NCBI GenBank assembly: GCA_000151295.1
Contig: GG745353.1
Location: 477,896 to 541,895, forward strand
Length of the DNA stretch: 64,000 nucleotides
Reading direction: 5' to 3'
DNA from: Allomyces macrogynus ATCC 38327
Taxonomy: Eukaryota > Blastocladiomycota > Blastocladiomycetes > Blastocladiales > Blastocladiaceae
Shown: piece after piece, positions 11,334-23,195 of the stretch
How the letters are laid out: every line of letters begins with the position of its first letter
Numbering within the stretch: the stretch's first letter is position 1
The notes under the pieces: model-generated
Databases searched by the model: none
What the model was told of the DNA's origin: nothing
The model's input: only the letters and a program-made list of their open reading frames with translations
Program-made: the position numbers and the translations under genes

Positions 11334-13190
11334 CTACGCCGCGGCCCGCACGAGCCGCTCCCCCTCCATCTCCGCAACCCCACTCCTCCGATGCAACTCG
11401 GCCACGACCTCCTCGGCCGGCCGTCCCCTCGTCTCCGGCAACAAAACCGCAAGCGCTGCCGCGGCGACCGCCAAGTACACGGCAAACACGACAAACGTGC
11501 CCTCCTTGAGCGCATCCAGCATCGGCGGGGTCCCAAACAGCACAGTGAAACTGGCCAGCGCGTTCACGGCCAACGCGGCCTGTGCGGCCGCCGGCACCGC
11601 GCTTGGCAAGACCAACTCAGCGGTCAGAATGTACGGCACGTTACTGAGCCCGACGGCGAAGACGACGACTGCAGTCAAGAACATGGCCATGGCGAATTCC
11701 GGTAAGATAAAGTGCGCGGCGACAGCGAAGAGAGCTGCGGCGAGCGCCATGGTGAGCATCGAGAACAGGATCAGCGGGCGGCGGCCGGCGCGGTCGACGA
11801 GGAGCCCGGGCAGGAAATTGACGGGGATGTTGGCCCAAGCCATGATCAGGTAGAAGAGGGCGGCTTCCGACGGGGTAAAAATCAGGGTCAGGATCGAGAA
11901 GGAGTAGGCGAAGAAGACGTCTACAGCGCGGGTTCGGTGGTTAGCGTGGGTGGAGTAGGGAATGAAATGGATGGAGACGGTGCGTACTGATCCCCGACAA
12001 CTGCTGCGACGCGTGCGCGATGCCCAGGATCACGAGCGCGCGCCGGTACTCGCGCCGCGTCAGGAACTCGAGCAGTGTCGGTGCGTGCGATGGTGGCGCC
12101 ACGGCGGTGGTGGGCAAGGGCGTAAGGGTCAGCGACGACGAGGACGACGGACCGGGACTTGCTGCGACGAGCATCTCGTCAGCAGCCTCGTGGAGCTTCG
12201 CGTCCACCTTGGTCTGCGGCTCGTCAACGACCTCGACCGCTGCCGCAGCCTCCACCTCGCCTTCATGCTCCCACCCGAGCCTCGTCTCCACCGCGCGCGC
12301 CCTCTCCACCTCCCCCACTTGCCTCAAATGCGCCGGCGACTCGGGCACCCCAAGCACCATCCCGACCTGCGCCGCATTTAAAAGCAACGCGACCGCGAGC
12401 AACCACCGCCAACTCGGCGGCTCCGTCCAGTAATACCCGGCGAGCCCGGCGACCGCCAATCCCATCGCGATCCCCGCCGACGCCAAGTTCCCGACAATCC
12501 CACGCAATTTGGCTGGCGCGATTTCAGCAAGAAACACGGGCGAGACGGCCGTATACGCCCCCGTCGCAAATCCGGCCAAGATTCGGCCAATGAGCAATTG
12601 CGCGTATGACGCGGCAAAGACCATGAGCAGGTCTCCAACGGCGAGTGGGAGGGCCGCGAAATGCAGGACGCGGCGGCGGCCGTGAGATTTACAGAGGGCG
12701 CCGGCGACGGTCGCGCCGGCAGCGCCGGAGAGGGCGAGGACGGCGTTGAGGAAGGAAAATTGTAGGGTGGACATGGGAATACATGGTGGGAGGGCGAGCC
12801 CTAGGAAGGGCGAGGTCGGGGTGTCGTGCGGGATGGAAAGGCACGGGAGAATCTTGGAGATGTTGTTGAACTCGCTACGTATGGGCGGGCGGACGGAGTT
12901 TGGGTCAGTTTCGAGGAACGGGTTTCGTCTCAAAACAGATCATCGAGGACGGGGACGTACCCAAGATGGAACCCGAAATGCACCATGCCCATGGCCACGG
13001 CGAGCCCGCTGTACGCAAGGTAGCCGTAGCGCGCGATGCCCGTGCGCTTAGTTCGGCGATCATTGGCAGTTGTGGTTTGGGCGAGGATCGGGGCGCCCGG
13101 TCGTCCTCCAGCGTCATCGTGCAGATGGGTAAGGCCGTGGCGGGTGTCGGCAGCTGCTGCCACGAGTGGTTGTTGGCTCGACTCGATCAT
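11334..13190 (-). CDS. MFS sugar (hexose-type) transporter, copy 1
   Basis: Three exons, 13190-12961, 12874-11988 and 11920-11334, sum to 567 residues with consistent phases. About twelve hydrophobic helices are visible. Signatures are the loop-2 motif GALCKSHGRRRVL, GRILAGFATGAYTAVSPVFLAEIAPAKLRG, PESPAHL, the helix-7 approach QQLSGIN, and the terminal PETRGRP of sugar porters. The long central loop (about 12050-12270) is Glu/Ala/Ser-rich. Intron 1 splits HLG/EFN and intron 2 splits SGI/N. A paralogue lies directly upstream in the same orientation. The substrate is probably a hexose, by family only. Confidence 0.88.
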
Positions 13191-14013
13191 GGTGGACAAT
13201 GTCGTCGCGGTTATGTCGTCGTCGTGCTGCAGCAAGTCGCTGTCGCCTTGGTGCTGTCTTGGTCCAGGTATTGTTCTTGTCGCTTGCTGCGAGGGTCGTT
13301 GATCGAAGAGAGAAGCAAGGGCAAGCCTGCACCCGGTTTTATACTCACTCCGGTGGGCGCACACTGGGCAGGAGGCGTGCCGACGATGAAAGAGAAGAGA
13401 ACGGCGAGTTCGCTTGCGTGTGCGCGCCGCTCGATGGCGAGATGGGGAGAACGTGGGCTCCAAGACCTGCGACGACGTAACGTGTGCGATGGTATCTCTG
13501 ACGTGCACCCAGGCGGTTGTCCGCACTGAGGGCCAATTTGATATCGCCGCCCAATCAGCAGCGGCCACTGATTGTATCTTCTCCATGCACCAACCGGTAT
13601 AGCCGACGACGCATCGATCCAAAACTCCTGCGCGGCGCCGTACGCCAGACTTCTCTCCCCTCTCACTCTCGCCGCTGACAGATGAGTCAGGGTGCACCTG
13701 TGCGTGCCGTTTCGTTTCGTTGCGCGGCCCTGGTGTTGGCTCGCAGGGAGAGCACGAACCGTTGCTTCCCCGGACCTTGTCCTGTTCGTTCAGCGGACTC
13801 CAACCCCGTCGAAGTCAATGGAGACTGCACGTAAATTAACGACACGTAATCTACTCTACGACATGACCACGACCATCACCAAACATGATTGGATAACAGC
13901 ACACCCACGACCCATCCAACGACCAAGCAAAAACAAGCAAAATCCCAACGGCCGACATTCCCGCACCCTTCTCTACCCCTAACTAGCGCGCCGACAGGCT
14001 CACCGCCCCCCAC
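13191..14013. other. Intergenic region between the two transporters
   Basis: Upstream of copy 1 and downstream of copy 2 on the minus strand. An ORF continues upstream of the copy 1 start to 13697 but has no other ATG-supported coding bias. No tRNA or repeat seen. It presumably contains the promoter of copy 1. Confidence 0.45.
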
Positions 14014-15594
14014 TCACGCCTTGGCAGCCGTCTCACGCAACTCGGCCACGACCTCAGCCGGCGTCTTCCCTTTGGTCTCCGGCAATATCCGCAACGCGAC
14101 CACGCCCATGGCGACCAGGTACCCCGCGAGGATCAAGAACGTGTAGGACCCAATCGCATCGAGCAGCGGCGGGAATGCGACCAAGATCACAAAGTTGCTC
14201 AAGTTGTTGACGGCCAACGACACTTGCGACGCGACTCCCACCGCCGCGGGTTCCACGACCTCGGCCGTCAAAATGAACGGGATTGACGAGAGCCCAAACG
14301 AGAAGACGGTCACGGCACCGACAAACCCAACGAGTTGCACGTAGGGCTGGTGCAGGGCCTTGTCGGCGACGGTGAAGAGAGCGGCGAAAAAGGCCATGGA
14401 GAAGATGGAGACGAGCATGAGCGGGCGGCGGCCGTACCGCTCGAGCAGGTTGCCAGGGATGAATTGCAGGAGAACGTAGTAGGCGTTGAAGCACACGTAG
14501 AAGAGCGAGGTCGCGTAGGCGGTGGGGAAGATGAGCATCAGGATCGAGAACGAGAAGGAAAAGAAGGCGTCTGCGGGCGAGGGGTCGTTGGAAGTCAGCC
14601 AAAGAATGGTCATTTCGCGCGACAACAAAATACGTTTAAGTACGCACTAATCCCCGACAGCTGCTGCGTCGCATGGCTCATGACAAGCACGAGCAACGAC
14701 TTGCGGTGCTTGCCCGCAGTCAAAAACTCGCCCAGCGACACGGCCTCCTTGGGGGCCGCTGTCGCGTCTTTGCTCGGCTTGGCCGATTCGACGTCGGTCG
14801 CTTGCGCAATCTCGGCGTCGCTCCAGGTCATTTTGCGCATCACGGCCTTGGCCTCGTCGACGCGGCCCGTCGCCTTCAAGTGCACGGGCGTTTCCGGGAC
14901 CACGGTCAGCAGCGCGAGCTGCAGGACCGCAAAGAAGAGCGAGCAGAAGGTCATGAGCCGCCACATTTGCGGCGCCGGGAACAAGAACGGGATCAGCGAC
15001 GTGACAAACAGGCCCGACCCGAGACCGAGGACCGAAAAGACGCCTCGCATCATGGACACAAAATCAGTTTCTTCCGGCCGAAAACCGGTGGAGAGTGTCG
15101 CAACAATGCCAAAGAAACGTACCCAGGAATCCGCGCTTCGCATTGGGGGAGACTTCCGACAAGTAAATCGGCGTGAGCACCGACCCGCCACCCGTCCCCA
15201 GCCCAGCAAGCAGTCGGCCGACAAACAGCATCGGGTAATTGACGGCAAACGTCATGACGAGCGCAGCGGCAATCAGCGGCACGTTGAGCAGCTGCATCGT
15301 GCGCACGCGGCCGTACTGGTCACACGCGCGACCAGCCCATAGGGCACCGGCCGCGCCCGCGAGGGCCAGGGCGCCGTTCGCGAGCGAGTAGGCGATCCGG
15401 GGCATGGGCAGGCACACGGACATGCCGAGGAATCCGGGCTCGTTCGGGTCCGGGACGGCGACGGGGTCGACGGTGCCGACGCACGCGAGGCCGTTGAGTT
15501 CGCCGAGGTGGTAGCCGAGCTGGAACATCAAAAGAGCGGCGGTCGCGCCGCTGAAGTAGAGCATGGCGGACGACGGGGTCGCCGAGCCGGACAT
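14014..15594 (-). CDS. MFS sugar (hexose-type) transporter, copy 2
   Basis: Three exons, 15594-15123, 15070-14648 and 14570-14014, give 483 residues. Sugar-porter signatures are HLGELNG, the loop GRACDQYGRVR, GRLLAGLGTGGGSVLTPIYL, SEVSPNAKRGFL, PETPVHL, QQLSGIN and the terminal PETKGKTP. The second intron falls at the same SGI/N position and phase as in copy 1. The first intron, after RGFL, is not in copy 1, and copy 1's HLG intron is absent here. The two therefore arose by an old tandem duplication with later intron gain or loss. The central loop is shorter than in copy 1. The likely substrate is a hexose. Confidence 0.88.
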
Positions 15595-16480
15595 GGTGGC
15601 GGTGGTGGTTGGGCTCAGTCGCAGGCCGATCGTCGCGAGGGCGTGGAGAGGCGACACGCTGCAGCAGGTGGGTGGGTGGATCGCCGTTGTCAGTTTGGAT
15701 TTTCGTAAGGCGCGCGGCGGCGCACTATGGTCGAGAGGTGCGACTATTGTATCGCGGTGAATGACGGACGGTCTGCGATTTCGCGAAGTCGGCGTTGGCG
15801 TATCACGACAAGGTCGATCGCTGTCACTGATACAATCAGCGTGCCGTCGTCGTTTGTTTCGAGGCACACACAATCGAGTTGGCGAGGGTGCCTTTGAGCG
15901 TCTTGCAAATGAGCGATCGAGAGAATGAGCGTGCGGAGAGACTGCGCGAGTTGGTCGTTGACGAGAACGGAGAGCACGAGCGGGGCAGTTCAAGAAGAGC
16001 AGCAAGTCGACGAAATTCCTCGGTTGGCTGGCTGCGCTCCGTGCGTTGGATCAATGGGGAAAAAGGAGGCCCGCGCGCGCCTTCTCCACTAGCGTGCGCG
16101 CGCTGGTTGGCCTAAGGGAAATCATCTGTCGGGGGTTGGTGGCGGCGGCAGCGCATGGTGTGGTGGTTGGGTGGACAATCTTGATCTTGTTCCGGGGCTC
16201 GCGCAGGGTCGGTTTGAAAGCGCCACAAATCGACATCGAACTCGTCGAACCTCGGACGAATTTTTTTTGTTGTTGTTCCTGCTGTTGTGCGCTGTTGTTT
16301 CGTGGGGCCCACGACAAGAATCCAAGAAAGAGCACGTTAATCAAAAAGCATTTCATTCTCTGATCCGCATCTCGACGCGATCATGAAACCACAACCTATC
16401 GCAAGTACGGCACGAACTTAAGCACGTTGGACCGAGGCCCAGGTGGCGACGGAACCGCCCTCGGGGTCGCTGACATGACT
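15595..16480. other. Intergenic region
   Basis: Between the copy 2 promoter side and the 3' end of FKBP12. It includes a T-rich, GTT-repeat-like stretch at about 16258-16300. ORFs crossing it show no coding bias. No RNA gene was recognised. Confidence 0.45.
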
Positions 16481-17190
16481 TTAGTTGATCTTGAGCAGCT
16501 CAACCTCGAAGATCAGGGTCGCGTTCGGCGGGATGAGACCGGGAACGCCGCGGGGGCCGTACGCGTACGAGCCGTCGATCGTGAGCTTGGCGACCTCGCC
16601 GAGCGACATCTGGGGGACGCCTGTGGTGGGACGTGAGGGCAGGTCAGCTTGGCGATTTTGTCGACCTGGCGACCCAGAACCAGCACGTACCCTCGTCCCA
16701 GCCGCGGATGACGCGACCGACACCAATCTCGGTCACGAACGGCGAGCCACGGTCGCGCGACGAGTCGAACTTCTTGCCGTCAATAAGGGTGCCAACGTAG
16801 TGCATCGTGCAGCTGAAGGAAATGGCACATCAACGGGTCAGTCCAGATCGTGGAAGCCATGCCGCCAGGGTCGTCGTCGAGAGCGTACCGGTCGCCCTTC
16901 TTGGGGAAGTTGACACCGTCGCCGGCCTAGACAGATTCAACGGAACGGGTGCCGCCAAGCGTGTCGTGTCAGTTACAGTCGGTTCGAGCCAAACGCGTCC
17001 AAAATCCTCTTGCTCATGCTTGCGTGAACGGGACACGACGAAGACACGACGAGATCGCCGTGCTCCTCGCAAAGGGAGCGCGTGCCGCGATGCGTCTGAG
17101 TCGTTCGTGGCGACGGCGCGCGACGAAAGCGAATCACAGTCACAAGATCGAATGGTTGGCTACCTTGATGGTCTCCTTGGTGACGCCCAT
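16481..17190 (-). CDS. FPR1: FKBP12-type peptidyl-prolyl cis-trans isomerase
   Basis: Four exons, 17190-17164 (27 nt), 16926-16889 (38 nt), 16812-16691 and 16620-16481, sum to exactly 108 residues, the usual FKBP12 size. The rebuilt protein contains [48 protein letters not shown] and [19 protein letters not shown]. The drug-pocket aromatic residues (Tyr of HYVG, Phe/Asp of KFDSS, Trp of RGWDEG, Tyr of AYGPRG) are all present. It is a cytosolic prolyl isomerase and the expected FK506/rapamycin receptor. All introns keep phase. The first two exons are very small. The start ATG follows a short CAT repeat and is the only in-frame choice. Confidence 0.95.
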
Positions 17191-17506
17191 GATGATGATG
17201 ATTGCAGAGTCGAGGTTGGAGAGGTCGAATCTGGGGAGAAGAGGCGCTGACGGGGTGGTCGGCGGCGTCGTCGTTGGGTCGCGTCGTTTGTCGGGGCTGA
17301 GCACGCGCGCTCATGATCTGCTTCATGTTGGCGTGCGACACGCCGTCCACCTGTCTCATCCATTCAATGGCGGGAGACACCCTCTCCCAGGCTCTCCGAC
17401 TACAAGTTGCCGAGCTTCGACAAGAAAGTCGTCTTGCTGCTCTTGCTGATTCTACTAATTTGACTGGCGTGGAGATAATACAAACGCAACCCACTCGGAG
17501 ACGAGC
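17191..17506. other. Short intergenic region
   Basis: A 316-nt interval between the FKBP12 start and the 3' end of the 7TM gene, both on the minus strand. It presumably holds the FKBP12 promoter. Nothing else seen. Confidence 0.4.
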
Positions 17507-18883
17507 TCACAAGGGTGACACGTAGTCGCCCGACGAGCTGTGCATTCCATTGCTCGACGACGTTGGTCGATCTCCTCCTGTTCCCGCCGCCGCCGCCGCC
17601 GCAGGGCCGCCGGGGCTCGCCGCGGTGACGAACCCGCCGTATGTCGGTTTCACGCCGCTCAGCGTCGACAGCGGGAACCCAATCTGCGACCCGTACCCGA
17701 GCGGGGCCGAGGACGGGAACCCGTTTGGGCCCGCGGCCGAGTTGGTGACCACTTTCTTCTTCAACATGCGGCTTAAAGTCAACAAGAACAGACAAAACAC
17801 GCGCAAGCGGACGGACTCGGCAACATAAATCGAGGCTAAAAACGAGTGGTCGGGTCGTCAGACGCAAATTCAGACGGGTGGAGACGACGTGTAAAACGAA
17901 AATACGAACACCAAAGCGGGTCGAAATCTGGCGCAAACACGACGACCCCATTGGCCACGATCATGAGCGTGCACTCGACGGCAAGGATCCACAACACGCG
18001 GCTCAGCATCTCATGGAACCCCTTGCGCAACGTGTTGCCCGACGACGCGCTGATCGTGCGCAGCAGGTGCACGAACGCGCCGGAAATGGCCAGGTTGGTG
18101 AACGCGTCGTAGACCGACCAGGCTAATTGTTCGGTTCACGACGTGCGACTCGGTAAGCTCCGAGTGATCTAATCGGGTGGAGAAGGCACGACGAAGCGTA
18201 CCCGAAAAGACTTTGTCGACGAGATCGACAATGGCGCTGTCCTCGTCACTGAATGCCCTGAGGTACCCGTAGACGTAGGCGACGTTGATGCTCGTGTAGG
18301 AGAGGATGCTCACTGCAGTCGCCACGAGCAGCGCCTTGGTGAGCGTCGGCATGCGCTTTGCGCCAATCGCGCGAAACCTACGTGCACCACATGGTCAGCT
18401 CCCGGAGCGCGGTCACAATAGCACAACGGGTGGACAGCACATACCTCGACATGTTGAGCGCAACGAACCCGCATCCGCCGACCCAACCAAAAAACAGCGA
18501 CGCGAGCTGGGCCGCAATCGTAGACGACGCAACTTGCTCGAGCGGGACCTTCCGGGTCGTGTCCGTTTGGCCCTCGAACATGGCCGCATTCGGGTCGGCC
18601 GTGGCCATAAACTGGAGCAGCAAATCGATGCTGTGCGCAATGGCAATCCCCGCGAGCCACGGATAGTAGTTCGACTTACCCGCGCGCCGGTAGAGCGTGA
18701 TGCTCGTGACCAGCGTCGAGAGATCGGTGGCCACGGCGATCCCGAGCGTGAACGACGCCGGGGACCACTTGAAGACGGGCTATGAACCGGACCCCGATCG
18801 TGATCAGCCCATGGACGTCGCTGGCCAGAGAATGAGCGGGCAAGCGGCACGTGCGCCCGTACTTCGGACAATCCGTTGCCCAT
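17507..18883 (-). CDS. Seven-transmembrane protein, receptor-like, unknown family
   Basis: Five exons: 18883-18863 (21 nt), 18779-18445, 18377-18202, 18122 to about 17898, and 17835-17507. Seven hydrophobic segments can be counted: three in exon 2 (around FTLGIAVATDLSTLV, WLAGIAIAHSIDLLL and LASLFFGWVGGCGFVAL), one in exon 3 (ALLVATAVSILSYTS), two in exon 4 and one at the start of exon 5. A Ser/Gly/Ala-rich cytosolic tail follows. The last junction is uncertain. The best donor (GTGTTC at 17911) leaves one base too many, whereas a weak donor (GTTTTA at 17897) restores the frame to 361 residues. It may be a sensory receptor, but no class motif was recognised. The start at 18883 is tentative. 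Confidence 0.6.
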
Positions 18884-19758
18884 GGTTGCACGATGGAAAT
18901 GTCAATCGACACCACTTGCAGGACCGTTCGTGAGCGGTCCGATGGGGTTCGATTGTAATAGAGCAATGGAACACAACCGCCTCAGCTCGGGATCGTCGGT
19001 CTTGCAGCGGCGCGGCTCGGACGGGTCCACTCAAACTGGCGGAATAGCGGGGGTGGCGGAAAGCAGCGAGCTCGCGCTCAAAAGTTCAGACAACTGCAAG
19101 AGGTTGCAGCGTCGAGCAAAACTGTCGATCCCGCGTCTTGACCAGTACGTCCGACGCATCGCTGGAGCACAGTCCATCATTCGGGACCCACGTCACGCAT
19201 TTCGGCTCGCAAAGACTTGTTCCTCACCGTGTCCGTCAGGGAGCATCTGGTGGCGCGCGTTTCTGCCAAGGCACGGCAACAGGGCCTGGGCACCACACCA
19301 CACGCCGTGCAGGGGTGGCAACGTGTGGTTGGCTGCGTGGACCGGTTCCATTTCGCGAGCAACGCGGGCCGAGCTCGGAGTTTGCCGCGAGTCGTAAGCC
19401 GTGTGGTGGCAGGGCGTCCGGGTTGGCGTTGGTGGGCGTGCTTCGAGCTTGGTTCGGTTCGTTGTTCATGTCATTCGTGTCATCGGCAGGGCGAAACCTC
19501 GGGGCGAAACGTGAAACACAAGGGCGAAAGGCTTTGAAACAAGGAAGCTGCCTGGCTAAGGAGTCGTTTCAGCCTGGAACCGCACAAAAAACAGCCTGAA
19601 ATCCCATCCGAAAATCGAGAGTGTATGCGAGGCTTGCGAGGCCACCAAGACATGCTTTGACTCGCATCCACCTCGTTAAACTTGCTCGTTCTCTCCACCG
19701 CAGCAGAGACCTCGTGCTCGTTCGCCTGCCACCAACCCCCCGTCTTCAACAACCGACC
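18884..19758. other. Divergent promoter region, 7TM gene and RPL27
   Basis: An 875-nt stretch between the minus-strand 7TM start and the plus-strand RPL27 start. No tRNA, coding bias or repeat noticed. The last ~70 nt are pyrimidine-rich, as often seen before fungal ribosomal protein genes. Confidence 0.45.
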
Positions 19759-20939
19759 ATGAAGTTCATCAAGCCTGGCAAGGTATTCATCGCCAACGAT
19801 GCTGTTCGAAACCACCCACCAACAGCCGAATCAACGCTGACCACCATGGTGACCACGACCGTCCATCCGTTTCCGCCCCGCAGGTCGCTGTCGTTCTCCA
19901 GGGCCGTCACGCTGGCAAGAAGGCCGTTGTGATCAAGAACTTTGACGAGGGCAACAAGGCGCATCCGTTCCCGCACGCCATCGTCGCGGGCATTGAGCGT
20001 TACCCGCTCAAGATCACGACGTCCATGGGCAAGAAGAAGGTGGCTCGTCGCTCGCGCGTCAAGCCCTTCATCAAGATCGTCAACTACAACCACATCATGC
20101 CGACTCGGTGCGACCCGCGATTCTTTTTTCCCTGCTCTCTCTCGGCTTTGTTTTCCCTTTCAGTTTCGTGTGCTGGCGATGGTGATGATGGTCGTGAAAC
20201 GTGATCCCCTACATCCTACCCGTGCAAGTTGATGTGTCCTCGCGCTCCGGGTCGCTCGCTGTGGGCAAGTGCGGTCGTTTTGGTTGAGACGCACTCCACG
20301 CTGCGACGCGGCCGACCGTCAATAGCAGAACTCGTCGAGAAGCGGCCCATTTTGCGTGCCCTACCTCGACCCTGGCATTCTCGAGGGTGGATGCCAGCCG
20401 TTTCCGCCCTGGTGGCGGGACGGGGGCGTGTGTTGCTTCCTCGGTGCACCTTGCACTCGTGCTGCCAGTCTTGGCTTGCCCGAGGAGCGCCACGCCTTAA
20501 GCCGGCGACGGCGTGCTCCTCGTGTTCTTCAAGGCCCGCGACATCCCGCGAGGGTTCGTCGTGGCCGCGAAGCCGTGAGCGGAGGGGAGTTGTCACATCT
20601 GGTCTTGTCCAAACTTTGGCCGACCGGCCGTCCTCGGTTGCAATTCTATTGTGCGGCCAAGGACGGTTTTGGTTCCAAATGCTCGTGACACTCTTTCTCG
20701 CAGACTCCGCATCATCGACTGATACTTGAACCTGCTCTCCCCCTCTCTTTGACTTGTACGTGTTGGTTTCGTTGTGCAGCTACACGCTCGAGCTCGAGAA
20801 CACCAAGACGCTCGTCACGGCCGAGACGTTCAAGGAGCCGACGCAGCGAAAGGTCGCCAGGAAGGCCATCAAGAAGATCTTCCAGGACAAGCATGCCGCT
20901 GGCAAGAACAAGTGGTTCTTTGCCAAGCTGCGGGCCTGA
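19759..20939 (+). CDS. RPL27: 60S ribosomal protein L27 (eL27)
   Basis: Three exons, 19759-19782 (24 nt, MKFIKPGK), 19884-20107 and 20780-20939, give 135 residues, matching eL27 length. Signatures are the KOW segment [39 protein letters not shown]-type [16 protein letters not shown] and the C-terminal FFAKLRA. It is a structural protein of the large ribosomal subunit. Intron 1 is 101 nt. Intron 2 is 672 nt, far longer than others here. Placing the first intron after the eighth codon is common for fungal ribosomal protein genes. Confidence 0.96.
20108..20779 (+). other. Long second intron of RPL27
   Basis: 672 nt (donor GTGCGA, acceptor GTGCAG). It contains an open frame of 166 codons (20229-20729), but that lacks clear coding bias. 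There is a C-box-like GTGATGA near 20183, but no CTGA D box at a suitable distance. No snoRNA could be supported. Confidence 0.6.
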
Positions 20940-21233
20940 TTTCGCAACCGACGCGCGCGCAAGTGTTCCTCTTGTCGTTGTCTTTGTCGTCGTTGGATTC
21001 AAACGGGGGTGAATGGATTGGTTGTGTTTTGGACTTTCTTACGTCCTGTCGGGTTCCGTCAGACCATGAGGATTGACCTTCCGAGCCGCCTGCTCTGCGC
21101 TTGTTGAGGATGCCAGTGTTGAACGCGCGTCCCAAACCGACACCAGGAGAGGAGAGGTGAACCCAGGCTTTCACAGAGCAAAAGAACATCAATTCGAAAT
21201 GACCGTTACCTACTTTGTGGCAGAGTCACCAGT

Positions 21234-21304
21234 TGCGCCGTCCGGGAATCGAACCCGGGCCACTACCTTGGGAGGGTAGTATTCTACCACTAGACCAACG
21301 GCGC
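21234..21304 (-). tRNA. tRNA-Gly (anticodon CCC)
   Basis: A 71-nt intronless tRNA. The acceptor stem is GCGCCGT pairing with ACGGCGC, with discriminator A. The A box region is TGGTCTAGTGGTAGAAT. The anticodon arm is CTACC-CTCCCAA-GGTAG with anticodon CCC. The T arm holds the B box GGTTCGATTCC with a perfect CCGGG-type stem. On the minus strand, T-rich sequence about 55 nt downstream (TTCTTTTG) could serve as a terminator. It decodes GGG glycine codons. Confidence 0.95.
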
Positions 21305-21497
21305 TTCATATTTATTCAGCACCAGCCATTTCTCATATAAAACATTTAATATTCACATGCGCCATGATCTCATGTTTGCTGCCTTTCCCCCGCTTGCGCC
21401 GAGCGATCCGACCTGGCGACCTTCGCAACCCTGCAGCAACAACCACGACGGCACCCATCCTCCCCTCTCAACTCTTGCTGCAGCACGGCGCACCATC

Positions 21498-22886
21498 ATG
21501 TCGGACCCAAGCACCGTGTTCGCTCGGCGCGCGCCCGAGGGCTACCAATACCAGACCATCAAAGTAAGCCAGCAATCGCGACCACCAGCAACCCGCGCGA
21601 CGCGTCGGTCGTCTCGACGTGAACATGACCAACGACTCGCTGATGCATCGACGATGTTTGGCAGGTCACGTCGCTCGAGGACGGTCGCGTGCGGCTCATT
21701 GCCTTTTCGCGCCCCGAGCGATACAATGCTCTGTCGCCACTCGCTTACAAGGAGTGGTTGCTGGCCTTGAATGATGGTCCGTACTACCCGTTCGTTCCCT
21801 CCGACGACCATGCGCTGATGGATTTCCGAAACGTCGTCCTTTTCCCTGTAGCCGCGGTCGACGACGACGTGCTCGTGACGGTGGTCGTTGGCACCGGCCC
21901 GTACTACTCATCGGGCAACGAATTGTCGCCGCCGACGCCCGACCAGGCCGACGGAATCTTGGCCGTGCGCGCGATGTGCGAGGCCAACCCGAACATCAAG
22001 CCGCTCGAGGACCCGCTGCCGGACCTGGCGCCAGAGCACCGCGACCTGATTGAGCGCGGTATCATCACGCGCGAACTCGTGTCAAGCATGATTCATTTCC
22101 CGAAGCTGCTGATTGCCGGCGTGAACGGTGCGTGCTTTTTTGCGCGCGCGGAGCACGTCGAAAACGCATCGTCACTGACGATGGTTGTCTGCAACAGGTC
22201 CCGCGATCGGGTTTGCGGCCACGACGCTCGCGCACTTCGACTTTGTCTTTGCGACCAAGGAGGCGTGGTTCATGACACCGTTTATGCAGTGGGGGTTCTG
22301 CGCTGAGGGCGCATCGAGCGTGCTGTTCCCGGAGATTCTGGGGCCGGCAATCGCGAACCAGATGCTCGTACGTGTCGTCGTTTTCGCTCCACACGCTTGA
22401 CCAACTCTGACGAACAGCTATCTCGGTGCCTAGTACACCGGCAAGAAGTTCACGGCCGAGGAGTTGCTCCCGACCGGGCTCATCACGTACATCGTCTTGT
22501 CTCAATTGCCCTTTGCTCAAGGACCTCGACAGCTCACTACGGCCCTCATCGTCGCGTAGAGAAATCCTGTCCATCAACACGTTCCAAGAGGAGGTGATTG
22601 CGCGCGCGTGCAAACTCGCCAAGTCGCTGCCGCCGCACGCCTTCACCAAGACCAAGCGGCTCGTGCGGCACCGCGCCAACGAGATCGACCGCGCCAACTA
22701 CAACGAAATGAACCTGCTCATTGAGCGGTACGTTTTGCCACCGCGCCGCGCGTGGGTTCGCTCGAGGCTTGGGACTCACGACGCAATCGCGTGCTCGGCG
22801 TTGCTAGGATGGCCTCGGAAGAGTGCGAGAAGCGCGTGATGCAGTTCTTCATGAAGAAGATGGGCAAGCCCAAGCCCAAGATGTAA
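21498..22886 (+). CDS. Enoyl-CoA delta-isomerase/hydratase family protein
   Basis: Seven exons: 21498-21563, 21665-21776, 21852-22127, 22198-22367, 22434-22486, 22560-22727 and 22808-22886. They sum to 307 residues with all phases matching. Crotonase-fold signatures: FSRPERYNALS, DDDVLVTVV, the oxyanion segment GPYYSSGNELS, LIAGVNGPAIG, and FMQWGFCAEGASSVLFPEILG, which holds the Glu expected to act as catalyst in delta3,delta2-enoyl-CoA isomerases. The role is beta-oxidation of unsaturated fatty acids. The C-terminus ends PKPKM, which is only weakly like a peroxisomal PTS1, so location is uncertain. Isomerase is favoured over hydratase because of the AEGASS motif. Confidence 0.88.
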
Positions 22887-23195
22887 GGGCGATCTGCTTG
22901 CTCGTGTTCCAGGTCGTAGCCGGAGCGGGTTCCGTATGGGGACCAGAAGATGCCAGTGAGCGCCGCTGGGATGGCGATCGCGGGCTGGTTTTGCAAAATA
23001 TAGGGCATTTGCTCGATGCTCATTCTTCTCCACCTCTTGGTTTTCGTTCGGTAGGCAGAACAATTCGTATTCTGGTTTCCTCTGATCGCCAGCCGGCTTT
23101 TGCAGCGTGCTCAGGTTGGGGTTGCTGACAGCGCACCACCAACAACACAGTCACAGCCGCGGCTCACGAGCTCACCAGCATCACGACCATCAACC

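Noticed and set aside
20183..20260. C/D-box snoRNA candidate in the RPL27 intron
   Set aside because: A GTGATGA C box is present, but there is no CTGA D box or terminal stem at a suitable distance.
20229..20729. ORF inside the RPL27 intron
   Set aside because: Arg/Ser/Cys-rich composition with no codon bias or motifs. The flanking splice sites restore eL27 exactly.
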